Below, one piece after another: positions 1 through 10,657 of a DNA stretch of 64,000 nt (its first letter is position 1; each line of letters begins with the position of its first letter). The position numbers and the translations under genes were made by a program. Source of the DNA: Carposina sasakii (taxonomy: Eukaryota; Arthropoda; Insecta; Lepidoptera; Carposinidae); NCBI GenBank assembly GCA_014607495.2, contig CP053152.1, positions 4,092,001 through 4,156,000 of the forward strand, given 5' to 3'. The notes below the pieces were generated by a model. It did no database searches, had not been told where the DNA came from, and worked only from the letters and a program-made list of their open reading frames with translations.

Positions 1-1149
1 GATGAAGTAATCTCTGCTAACTAAAACGAAAACATTTTCTTCGCCTGCTTAGGTATTACCTAATTTTGTTTCACTGCAGATACTTTGACGCCAGTGCTCT
101 TTACAAACTAGTTGGTGAGTCGGAAATTAACGCAAGCAGTTGCATAGGTGCATTAATAAAGTGCAGTATCTAGCTATCTAACCTAACGTGAAAGCGGCTC
201 TTTAGTTCACCGATTTCTCAAGAAAGTTGTTATCGCATTACTCTGTTACCTTACTGAACTGATGCCCCTTTTGTATTATAAATTACTGAACGAACACCTA
301 ACAGTAAAAACCTCAGTCTAATCATATTTTACCAACCCCAAAATAATGAGACAAGACGTGCAGGTAAATGATCTATTAATTAGTTACACCCAACACCATT
401 AGGAATGTAAGGAAATGATCACACCTTAGAAAGTGAGATGAACATAATACTGAGCGTTGACCTTAAACTCTGGCGATGTAAAGCGGTCGCCTTTCTCCTC
501 ACTCTCGCCAATGTGGTTAAAACAAGTTCCGTTTCTCCGACAAGTATGAAAGAATATATTTGCTTTTCTACTCATTTTCGGAAACTATTTTATAATTTGT
601 CATCAGCAATCTGATGGGCACTCATGTAAATACATTCGTTTGAAACCCTTTGTATGGTTTCTTTTGTAGGTAAGTAATGTAATGCTTGTAGATAAGTCAT
701 TACAGCGAGTCTACCAGAAAAAATCATTTCCACTTTCTATATAATAGGTATGTTATAACATAATTTATATACCTATGCTATAGCGCAGTAAAATTTTTCT
801 TAATCTTCTGTATAATGTAATTAATGTAATACACTGTAGAATGGTACCTTTTTTTAAAAAATCTTTACCTCGTCAATACAACTAAATATCAAAATCAATA
901 TAAATTTCGTGCATGCGCGGTGCAGCTGCAATTCACACTATGGTAAATTTTGTTGTGTCAATGGCTTAAGCGTCGAGTCATTAAATAACGACTAGGTATT
1001 TTAAAATCTAATCTAAAGTATTGGTCTACAAGCGTATCGCATCACAAATAATTTTGCAAGGTTTGAATATGGAAACACTGCCACCTGTCAAACGAAGTCT
1101 TGTCAAACATTAGTATGATAACCTCTACTTCATGGGCTCATGTAAGTTT
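1..1149. other. Intergenic, no gene recognised
   Basis: AT-rich sequence with no convincing exon on either strand. The 3' exons of the multicopper oxidase (minus strand, exons known down to 4444) should lie in this direction, but I could not find a block encoding the later copper motifs here, so they may be outside the window. Confidence 0.5.
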
Positions 1150-1325
1150 ATTTGCTATTGTTTTTGGTTTTTACTAATTTTACACTCGTGTTTTGAGGAT
1201 TTTCCCGGTGTTTCCATTCATCATCATTATCGTCCATCAAAAATTCAGAAATCATTTACTAAAGACAATGGCTGTATGGGCATAGTTCCCCTTGGCTTTC
1301 CTTCGGGATAAACCAAACAAAAAAA
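1150..1325 (+). repeat. Dispersed repeat, Helitron-internal fragment
   Basis: This block is clearly homologous to about 43720-43905. Both hold, in the same order, a ttttacactcgt-like stretch, a gtttccattcatcatc block, a block with aaattcagaaatcat and a cttcgggataaaccaaaca ending. At 43.7 kb the block lies inside a Helitron-like element, so this is probably a detached piece of that family just upstream of the transposase pseudogene. Confidence 0.6.
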
Positions 1326-1375
1326 TAATATAAAAAACCTCTACGAATGTTTATTTTTGTTATATACGAGAAAAA

Positions 1376-3957
1376 ATGTCGAAACCTCTTAAAAGTAGTG
1401 TCAGGAGAATGTTATTTACTATGATAAATAAGTATAATAGTGTGAAAACTGAAGAATCTGAAATTTTGATGGAAAAACAACATATTTTGGAAGAGATTGT
1501 TCGAGTCTCAAGTAAGTTCAATGAAATTTTGTCGAACAAGCGAAATGTGTCAAGAGCAAAACGCGGCAAATTTTAAACATAATTTTGCATGTGTAACTCG
1601 GAATATGCTCTTTAAAATATATTTCATAGATACTTTTTGTTTAATAATACCATTATTAGGTAAGTACTTCGTAATTTCATTTATTGACATTTATTATGAA
1701 ACTTTATAAACAATTATCATTAATTACGTAATATTAGGTAGGTATAATATATAAATTCCTGTATTAAATTAAATAAATAAACTAAGAATTTCGTCAAATA
1801 AATTCAATTCGACTAATAATTTATGTATAGTCAAATTATAAATTTAATGATCCAAAATCAACCACATATGCCCGTAGTACACCTGCTGCTTTGGCGGTAA
1901 CAGTTTATAATATTAGAAATATGTACTTTCATTTCCAATGACTTGGTAACATATTACCCGGCAAAGTTATGTCGCTAGAGTATAGCAAGTCAATTTGGCG
2001 GTGAGCTCAATACAATTATTTTGCGCAGTGCCCTAAAAAAGTTATCAACCCTTTCAACTCGCATTTAACTGAACGTTTGGTCGTAGTGTTACGATATTAA
2101 AATTTTTCTAAAATGGCTTGTGCTATGTCTCGCTTGTCCAATTATATTATAGTTTTGATAGGATTTTTTACCCGACTAAGCCAAAAGGAGGGTATTGTTC
2201 TTCGAGAGTATGTATGTATATTTTGTTGGTACACTCTATAGAGCCTAAACGGGTTGTCGCATTTGAGCTTGAGAGATATCATTAGATTCGTCTTAGTCGT
2301 AAGAGTGACACTGGTCGAAATTTTTACGCAGTCGGGTGTTTTCTTTAAATAAATGAGGTTATGATAAAAAATGTGTACGATAAATAAAAAAAAAAATAGT
2401 GTCATGTGTTTTTCTGTTGTTCTTAGAGAAAACTAAGGATGGTGAACTAAAACAAGAAATTGCAAGCTTAGTGGAACAACTCAAAAATAACATTGAAAAA
2501 ATCAACTCTGAATCAAATTATTTAGAAAAGATTTCTACTATGACAGGTAGGTACAGTCAAGTACACAAGTATAGAGTCAAGGAAAACATCACATATTTTA
2601 ACACGAGCTGATTTTGATGATTATTGACCCATGAATACGGTAAAAAAACTGATTGTTCTATTTCAGATGTTAGCGTTCGAACATTGAGATGAATAAAAAA
2701 AGAAGGTTCAATGAACCAAGGAGATTGGAAAACTCCAGGGAAAAAACGCCCACATCAACCTACTGTTTCAAATGTAGATGATTTTGATATATCCGTTATA
2801 CGTAACAAAGTTCATGAATTCTATTGTGTTAAAAAACAAGTTCCAACTATAAAGAATTTGCTGTCAGAATTACAAGAATCTATAGGTTTTACAGGATCCC
2901 GAGAAACATTAAGGCAGATATTGCTTAAAAATAGATTTCAATTCAAGAGCAATAAAAATGAGCGTTCGCTCTTTAGGGAGAATTTTGAAATATCCATATC
3001 ATGGAGACATAGAGATATTTACGAACTATTGATCAAAAGCGGCAGGAAGCAAAACCTATAGTCTATCTGGATGAAACATGTTATGTCTATCATAATAATA
3101 AGGTGAAAATGTCATTTAAAGGGCCGAGTACTAGTGGAATAATCGATAAAATTTCTAAAGGTAAGACGATATATTCACATTTCTATTTTTAAAAGACACC
3201 TTCCATGTTACAATATGAACTAAATTGTATTTTTTTTTTTATATATAGAGAAACGATACGTAATAGTGCATGCGGGATCAAAAAGGGGATTTGTACCTAA
3301 TGCATTATTAGTATTTAGTACGAAATCAAAAATGACAGATTATCACGATGACATAAATATAAGGAACAACTTTATAAAATGGTTAGAGGAAAAGTTAATA
3401 CCTAACCTAACGAAATCTACAGTTGTAATGGACAACGCCTGATATCACGTTGCTCAAATTAATAAGCCACCTATACTGAGCAATTCTAAAAATGACATTC
3501 AAATGTGGCTGAAAAAAAATAACATTCCATTTGAAGATAGCTTCACAAGGGCTGAATTAGTTCTCTTGTCATGGCAAATAAACCGACTCCGCTGTATGAG
3601 GAGCATGGACATGAAGTCATTATATTACCTCCACACCATTGTGATCTTAACCCCATAGAATTGATCTGGAATATTGTCCAAAGAAAAATGGCAAATAGCA
3701 ATTTAAGTATAAATGATATTGAAGTTGAAAATGTGATTAAAAAATGTTTTAAAAGTATCACTGCTAAAGATTGGAAAAGATGCACGGACCATATTGTTAG
3801 CATTGAAAAGGAATATAAAGAAAGAGACAGAATACTAGAAACAGAAATTGAATCGCTTTTGAACGGTGTCCGTGATGACGACAGTGATAGTGATGAATGG
3901 CATATGAACTCGGATGTAGAATATCTTGAATCAGATTTTGATTATGATTCTGAATAG
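1376..3957 (+). pseudogene. Spliced DDE transposase (Tc1-like DDE_3 type), broken
   Basis: This is a decayed transposase-derived gene, probably join(1376..1511, 2427..2546, 2667..3160, 3249..3957), with GT-AG junctions in consistent phase. Exon 1 starts MSKPLKSSVRRM, an N-terminus typical of a spliced DDE_3 family common in insects. The catalytic triad is readable: Asp in YLDETC, Asp in VVMDNA, Glu in LNPIELIW. The C-terminus is acidic (DDDSDSDE and after), as is usual for the family. Damage: an in-frame TGA at 2690-2692, a frame change around 2990-3010, a second TGA at 3440-3442 directly after DNA where the family has a YH motif, and another frame change near 3550-3570. The remaining C-terminal frame is open (3571-3957). 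It is not a working transposase as read. Assembly error could explain one lesion but hardly all four. Confidence 0.85.
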
Positions 3958-4443
3958 TTTTGCATAAAAGGTATTAGTAGATATAGTGAAGCTAGGGTTA
4001 AGTGCAAGATCTTTGACATTGCAACAGTTTTCGTGTGACCTGATTCGCTCATCCGACTATAACCTAGGTCGTCTACTATACAGAAAACACAGAAAGGAAA
4101 GTATTTGTAATACCAAAACTGTGTTCTATATTTACCTCAAATATTTTCACTACACTTTCACTATATTTTTGTAAAGTTCTTCATAATATCGTATGGTAAC
4201 TATGTAACGCTTATACATTTTCTATGTTATTTTATACTAAACCTTTATATGCCTTTAGAGAAATTTTAAATTTGGTTACCGAATAATATCATTCAAACCC
4301 ACCTTCCTAGCATAATATATTATGTTTGCGCGTGGATTATGGTCTGCTCCCCATGGCAACAATACTGTTGCCTGCCGCTGATTAATCCAATTTAGTTTCG
4401 ACTCAAGCTGTTTTAACCCGAAGTTAGCTACAAAATTACAAAC

Positions 4444-7400
4444 CTGGATACAGCTGCACCACTTTAGCTGGCACAGCCTTCACCGGTCTGCCATCGGTGG
4501 CCACCACCACCATGCTGTGGCTATCCACCTCCACGGTAACCGGGCATTCGAGGGCTATTGCGTTTATGAGGCGTAATCTGTAGCCATAGCCAGGCAATGC
4601 GAATATTCTGAAAGATTAACGGTACAAAGTTATAGTTCTGACGCGTAACTATTAATTTTTAAAGCAAGATTACACTACACACACTACACAACACATTAAC
4701 CTAGTCCCACATTAAGATCTTTAAGGTCTTGTGTCGTGGGTAATAAGCAACGGTATATAATACATAGATAAGTATAGAAACATCCATGACTCGGAAACAA
4801 ACATCGATATTCATCATATCAATGTTTGCACCTACCGGAATTCGAACCCAGGACCTATGGCGTCGCAGGCAGGGTCACTACCTACTAGACCAAACGACCG
4901 TGTTAAGATTAGATTGTTTTTATCTTGCAAGCGAAACACCGCTTTAAAGCAGTGAAGACCGATATCGCGCTTCTACAATAGAAACAATTCAATTCTGATA
5001 AGAATTATTCCGATAAACCCGAGTATAAATGAGATGAATGAATGAGATGAGCCCGATACAATTAGTTTTTTCACTTTTAGTGGGTTTAGGTGAGTGAAAT
5101 ATTGCAGTGGCATTTATTAACCAAAGAAAGACTAACAACAAATAAATTTCAGAAAGTTTGTACGATACGTGTTTTAAAATTAATTCATAGCTTTCCCATA
5201 TAAAGGTGTAGCGGGTCATTGGCCATAATTATGGAATTCTACTGGCATGAAATCATGTTTCAATGATTAGAAAATCCAGATCTATTAAGTTATTGTGTAA
5301 CTCTATCCGCTGCTTTTTACGTTTTACTGAAAATAAATCGACGAACTTAATTATGAATGTTTATGTTAGTTAGTTAATAAATCCTTAAAAAATGAGGTTT
5401 GGAAATTATGAAAAAACAACTGTCATAGAATTGATTGTCATTGTACGCGTTAAGCAAGTTGACAAGTTGATGCAAGTGTTATAAATTTTGAGCATGTTTT
5501 GTGTATTTAACTAATATTAAATTATTGTTTTAGAATAAACCTTTACATTGTATATACCTAATTATGTAAATATCTTCTCATTTCTGTTCTCCAAAATGAT
5601 TATCACACAATTAAGCCGGTTAGTTAATCGACAGACACCGCTCTCTAAACTCGAGCATTTTCAAAGGAGACCAGCGATCACTACTCCAACTGGTGCTATA
5701 CTGCCGGAACCTAAAAAGAAGCCCTTTGGCTTCATAAGTATTATGGGCGTAGTCGTGCCCACAATACTAATCGGAGGAACTATTAGCAAGAATTTTGCAA
5801 GTTTCCTCGAAGAAAATGAGCTGTTCATTCCTTCTGATGATGACGACTAAAACGCATTTGACATGTAATATATCATTGTCTGTACCCAATTCTGTACTCT
5901 ATTCTGTACCATTGTTTTTACAATGTCTACCTATGTTAGAACGGGTCTTTAGTCAACTCGCCTTACTCGGAACTCGGACCATGGGATCAGTCGACCTAAC
6001 GAATTTTTTAATTGGTCTACTCGCCCTACTATCTGTATTTTTAATGCGGACCATCGCGACGAAAAGTCTTCAATTTCGTTATATATATCTTTTTAATGGT
6101 TGGCAATAATAATTATTATTTTCGGTAGATGGCGCGTTACATAAATTCCAAATGGGATAACTTGATAGCACATGTGACAGTCATTAGATGATAGTAAATT
6201 TTTTTTTATATATTTTTTCTTTGTGTTGTTGTTTTTTTTCTTTCAAATGCGTAATAGTCAAAAGACTGTTTAATTTTTAAATATATTCATACCATGAAGC
6301 CCTGTTGTTTCATTTATTTATACTTATCTTAAAAGTTTTGAACACGTCTGTACACCGACTTGAAATAAACAATAGATTTTATAAAAACACTTCTCCATTA
6401 ATATAATCCGTTAGGATATGGTTGATCGTTTCATCTTTAAACATTGTGCTGAGGATTCAGCTTTGTTTGCCGAGATTTGGCTAGTGTATAGCTATCGGGA
6501 TGAAAAATAACGTTGCCAATATGTAATTTAGAAAAGAGATGGTAAAATTCCTCATCCGAGTAATTGACCCGGTAGCTTAGTGGTTAGAGCGGCTGGCACG
6601 GTTTGCAGTAGCCGTGGGTTCGATTCCCACTCGGGTGAAGAATTCTTTATTAATAATTTTATAATAGATTTTTTGCCCAAATAAAGAGTAGGGCCACTTA
6701 ACTAAAGAAAATTATTAAAATAAATTCGTTTGGTTAACTGATCCCATGGTCCGAGTTCCGAGTAGGGTGAGTTAACTTAAGAGCCGTTAGAACTTCTGTC
6801 ATTGACGTTTCATTAACGTCTAGATGACGCCTTTTATGCACTAGTTCTAGTAAGTCGGAATTGAACAATTGGGGAAAAGCAAATAAAAAGTCGCGTAAGT
6901 ATACTGCATATAACTAACGCATCATGGGTATAGTATGCTACCGACCGGTGTGTGGTAAGTAATTAAATGAAACAGGGAATAGTCATAACATTGTTCTCAA
7001 TTAAGTATTGACGCTGATAACATACAATATTATCTAAGATAACGGGAGATGAGGGTGAAATTGAATGTAACAGAAGTGGATATTAAAATTTTTATAAAAT
7101 TATTACTAAAGAAATGAAAAAAATCGTCACCCGAGTGGGAATCGAACCCACGACGTCTGCATACCATGCTAGTTGCTTTAACCATATTTTTTAGACAATA
7201 TTTATTCACTAACATATTTAATTATTATTAAAATAATTTGATTTATTTCAAATTACACTTACTTGGCACTGCCTCTACCATCATTAATAATTATCTTGCT
7301 AGGTTTATTATGACTCGGATCTTCTATACTTGAAGTGAAAAGCTTCGGGAATTTCACGGATATGAGAAAAGTGTTTTCTGTGCTTCTGTCATAGTCATAC

Positions 7401-9064
7401 AATGAGGAGTGAGGGTCCAGAGGTTGTGGCTGGTTAACTATTAGTGCACCGAATACACCGTCACTTTGATGTCGAACTGAAAATAACTTATTATTAACAA
7501 TATAGTTATAGCAACACCCTAAATTAAGAAACCTGGGATAGACTTGTCCCAACTTTACTCCGAGAGTGACTTTTTGTTTGGAAATGTCAAAGTTTAGGTT
7601 GAGTATGCTTAGACTTTACATCAGCATATTGCTGCACTGCTGGACGTAGGTCTCTTCTAAGGCGAGCCTTGGACCCGTAGGCGTGTACCCGTAGGGGGAG
7701 TATTTACCTGGGCAGGCGGGTTGTCGATCGCAATACACCATGTATGTATGACTAGACTACGAGGATTTTTATTAGTAAGATTCATGAATGTGCAAACATA
7801 TTATTGGAATCGAAACATTTACACCATAAGGAGTAATTATATTCCCTTTGATTTGCACCTAAGCAACATAAAGTAAGCTAGACTGATAATAAGTACGGTA
7901 ATATGTACACCAAGGACACATTCACAAACGCAATTTTAATTGCAACTAGCATGCATTGGTGCACAACCAGGTTATGCAGTTATTATCGGGTGCACTATAA
8001 AATGTTTATACCTACTGCTGATGATAATGTGAGCTAGATAGTACCCACAAAGGAGGTTTTAGATAGTTTGAGATTCCAACGCCATGAAAATATGCTAATT
8101 CATGGCTAATTCTTAATCCTTACTAATTATTATAAATGCAAAAGTAACTCTGTCTGTCTGACTGTCAAGCCGATTTAAAATTTTGTACACAGCTAGTCTA
8201 GAGCCTATTTCTATAAACGTTAACGTCAAGTAGGCAAAGTCTCAAAAGGAGTCATATCGCGTTCATAAAGACAGGTAAGAAAACGCCTGGAATATACGAC
8301 ATAATAACCATAGTACCTTACCTGAATCAGCATGATAGAAGAAAGTACCCGGAGCACTTGCAATAAAAGCATATTTATAAGACGCGCCAAATGTTATTGG
8401 GCACTGAGTCACCATGGGTACACCATCCATGTGAGGAGTTCCTTTCTGTTCTACACCATGCCAGTGTATTGCTATATCCTGATTGGGTATTTTGTTATGC
8501 ACATTCACAACTACTATATCATTGGTGCAGACGTGAATAGCAGGTCCTGGTGATAATCCGTTGACTGTGATTGCTGGTAAACCTTCATCACCGAGGGTGG
8601 GCTCGATGGTAAAGCTGTATTCACATCGCCGTGGCTTGACATTGAACTTACACGGTCGTAAGCACGATTTATCTGCAAGTTAAACATACTGATAAAAGAA
8701 AGATTTGAAAGAGTAATTGATCCATAACTACTTACATCAGTATGACTAATATCGATAAAAGTGGTACAAGAATAAACTTTTATGTTTGTTAGAGATCTAG
8801 GCTAGGTAGAATTACTTAGTCTATAAATTATCTTATTAGAACACTACGATAAATACGAGTACGAGTAAGTATGTAGGTGACGTGATTACAGGAAACTAAA
8901 TATTAAATGGGTTGTAAGCATACACAAATTCATAACAAACCTGAATTTTTGGTCGTATCTTCTAATAAAGTGTTAAAATTCGCCGGCACCAAGTTATCAA
9001 CTGAAGCTTTACTATCACAGCTGAAACTGGCGAATACCACCAGACAATATACTAATACTTTCAT
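4444..9064 (-). CDS. Multicopper oxidase, laccase-like (partial, 4 exons seen)
   Basis: The predicted product is a secreted copper oxidase. Exons on the minus strand: 9064-8941 (ATG, signal peptide MKVLVYCLVVFASFSC), 8672-8322, 7476-7263 and 4607-4444, all with GT-AG borders and phases that join in frame. Exon 2 has the first cupredoxin motif IHWHGVEQKGTPHMDGVP. The next motif, across the exon 2/3 junction, reads GTFFYHADSVRHQSDG. Exon 3 carries GVFGALIVNQP and IIINDGRG; exon 4 carries GYGYRLRLINA and VDSHSMVVVATDGRPV, both typical second-domain laccase signatures. The second copper motif is normally H-x-H; here it is H-A-D, so one type 3 copper ligand is replaced. The C-terminal half, with the type 1 site, was not found. 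Intron 3 hosts EMRE on the other strand plus SINE and TIR insertions. The substrate cannot be told; an activity-impaired or related-protein role is possible. Confidence 0.85.
4672..4906 (-). repeat. tRNA-derived SINE, family B
   Basis: Reverse-oriented copy of a SINE whose head has a tRNA-like B box (GGTTCGAATTCC form). The tail contains the blocks tatagaaacatccatgactc and aaggtcttgtgtcgtgggta. Other copies are at 18690-19205 (interrupted) and 63297-63530. It lies between oxidase exons 4 and 3. Confidence 0.75.
5596..5850 (+). CDS. EMRE: Essential MCU regulator EMRE, mitochondrial
   Basis: EMRE is the small single-pass inner-membrane protein that keeps the mitochondrial calcium uniporter pore open and links it to the MICU gatekeepers. 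The 84-residue product has a basic N-terminus suited to mitochondrial import (MIITQLSRLVNRQTPLSKL), the family block TGAILPEPKKKPFGF, one membrane segment (about residues 45-63, SIMGVVVPTILIGG), the conserved ISKNFASFLEENELFIP block and an acidic DDDD terminus, the usual MICU1-binding tail. Length fits the mature family. The ATG at 5596 has a good context (ccaaaATG); the frame extends upstream only through a TTG, so I chose the ATG. The gene has no intron and lies inside intron 3 of the multicopper oxidase on the opposite strand. A TIR element begins about 85 bp after the stop. Confidence 0.92.
   Translation: MIITQLSRLVNRQTPLSKLEHFQRRPAITTPTGAILPEPKKKPFGFISIMGVVVPTILIGGTISKNFASFLEENELFIPSDDDD
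5935..6793. mobile_element. Inverted-repeat element just 3' of EMRE
   Basis: The ends form a long imperfect inverted repeat of about 70 bp. The left arm runs from gttagaacgggtctttagtc at 5935 to about 6008. The right arm (about 6720-6793) reads the same on the minus strand, including the shared block ctcggaactcggaccatggg. No ORF is convincing inside; a family A SINE is inserted at 6370-6670. It is best called a non-autonomous DNA transposon or foldback element; the superfamily is not clear. Confidence 0.7.
6370..6670 (+). repeat. tRNA-derived SINE, family A
   Basis: About 300 bp closely matching 33165-33480. The tRNA-like part (about 6570-6640) has an A box (tagcttagtggttag) and B box (gggttcgattccc) and can pair acccg with cgggt at its ends. 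The anticodon arm is malformed, so it is not a functional tRNA gene. It ends in a taataattttataata tail. Confidence 0.75.
7090..7200 (-). repeat. Degenerate family A SINE fragment
   Basis: Reverse copy of the tRNA-like part (cacccgagtgggaatcgaac) with its anticodon side altered. It lies just downstream of oxidase exon 3 within the intron. Confidence 0.6.
7615..7740. repeat. Non-LTR 3'-end fragment
   Basis: It shares the blocks gctggacgtaggtctcttc-like and gggcaggcgggttg with the better-preserved copies at 27640-27790 and 63635-63900. It is a short decayed remnant in oxidase intron 2. Confidence 0.5.
8112..8220 (+). repeat. Helitron-like 5' end fragment
   Basis: It begins TCCTTACTAATTATTATAAA and continues with aaaagtaactctgtctgtct, resembling the 5' end of the CTAGT-ending elements elsewhere in this window. 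No CTAGT end was found before the oxidase exon, so it is a fragment. Confidence 0.45.
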
Positions 9065-9600
9065 TATTATAGTCACTGACACTTAGATAATGTTATTTAT
9101 CTTATCGAACATAGTTATAGGTGCGTGTAGCGAGAGAAACGGAAAGTAAGCGCGTTTGCAGTCGAGGCGCGAGACAGACTGATCGGTGGAGCTGAGCTGG
9201 TCGATTTCGCCTTCGTTTCACCGCACCATTCACAATACGAGTAAGGTTGCCAAGCTTACGTTTTTACTTTAATAAAGTCTAATAGAATGGAAGTTTGGCA
9301 GGTAGAGAATACTTATAAGTATTGTATGTAGTGACAGAATGCTTCGCTAGATTAATAAGTTTAGAATTATGTATTATAATCTTGATATTTTCATACGTAT
9401 GCAGATTCAATTCTAACTAATATCACATTATAAAATTGTAGGTAGATATTACAATTTCAAGACGTTTGCCTCTTCGAGGAATGAAATTCGGAACTCTACA
9501 TTATTTTCATCTATAGATTTGAGAATAAGATAGCTAGATCATGTAATTGTAGATATAAATATATAATTCTGAATAATATCACCTTATATGTATACCAATA
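9065..9600. other. Upstream region of the oxidase gene
   Basis: It contains a GC- and CpG-richer block at about 9120-9210 and, on the minus strand about 10-20 bp before the ATG, a TCAGT sequence like the arthropod initiator. A short 5' UTR is possible. No gene was seen. Confidence 0.35.
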
Positions 9601-9603
9601 TAA

Positions 9604-9785
9604 GGTTGTATAGGAACAGAAGGGTATATTAAGTAAAATGCAGACACATAATCTTGATCTCATCATATAATCTTGAAAAATAAATATGTAATTTCAAGTT
9701 AACGGGCGAATTTCGTATAGTGGGCTATTTTCTTAGCATTTCGCTATGATACATACAAACGTATCCCTTCTATTACACCCTGTAT
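9604..9785. mobile_element. Decayed copy of MITE family M1
   Basis: The right half holds gtatagtgggctattt and ttacaccctgtata as in the good copies at 31712-31977 and 51837-52100. The left half keeps agaagggtatattaag. It is much diverged. Confidence 0.55.
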
Positions 9786-10657
9786 ATTTTCTAGATGCGG
9801 TCTGTGCATTTAATAATATGGTAGAATTTGCAAGAACCAACCAATTCACGGTTTGATTTGAAGCATTTAAAAATAGTTTTAAAAAAAAACAATAGATTAA
9901 GCAACGTCATTTCGCACTCACTAGCTCAAGTGCACCAAATATTGCTAAAGGCAGTTAGCACACAGGGGACCTTGAATATAGGCATTATGAAACTCTTAAA
10001 ATGGTGAATTATATTGCGAAAGGCACAATATGTATAAACTAATGTTATATCGCATGCCGTTTCAATGTTAATGTCAATGACAACTTTGATTTGCCTTAGG
10101 CCATAGCCATCGGGTACCATGTATCACAGATAACATGAATTTTAATTTGTAGACAGTTGTTTGGAACTTGTGAGCTTAATATCCACTAATATCACAATCT
10201 TGTATAAGCACTGACGCAGTATGGGGCTGTAGTGTATCTGGGTACTTCAAAAATGTTATCGTTCGGCATCGAGATTCGTTGTCTCAACACTCCCACCAAT
10301 AGTGGTTGAAATACATCACGTGACTTGACGAATGCACGATTTTCTATGTCGGATGAGATGCTTATATTTTTTTTTTCATTCAATTCACATCTCTTAGTTA
10401 GTTATGTTTAAGTACTATTAGGTTGAAATAAAAATTAATTACGTACTTCATTAAAAGTGCAACGTATTTTTAATTTCTAATTTAATATAGTTTTAATATG
10501 TTTCTACTTAGCTACTATCTCTATAAAAGCTTACTGTGTTAATATAAAAGAATTTAATCATTGTTTAAACTAAGCATTGCCTAAATATGACAGACATTCC
10601 ATAAATTAAGATGTCATTTTCAAAATGTATCTAACTTTAGACACGGTTTTAACAGCG
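9786..10657. other. Intergenic, no gene recognised
   Basis: AT-rich spacer between the oxidase 5' end and the odorant receptor 3' end. Open frames here have no recognisable protein features. The receptor 3' UTR is presumably in the right part. Confidence 0.4.

Noticed and set aside
5548..5595. N-terminal extension of EMRE
   Set aside because: Begins at TTG, not ATG; the next ATG gives a proper import sequence and good context.
6565..6645. Functional tRNA gene
   Set aside because: A and B boxes are present but the anticodon arm does not fold, and the whole 300-bp unit is repeated elsewhere, so it is a SINE.
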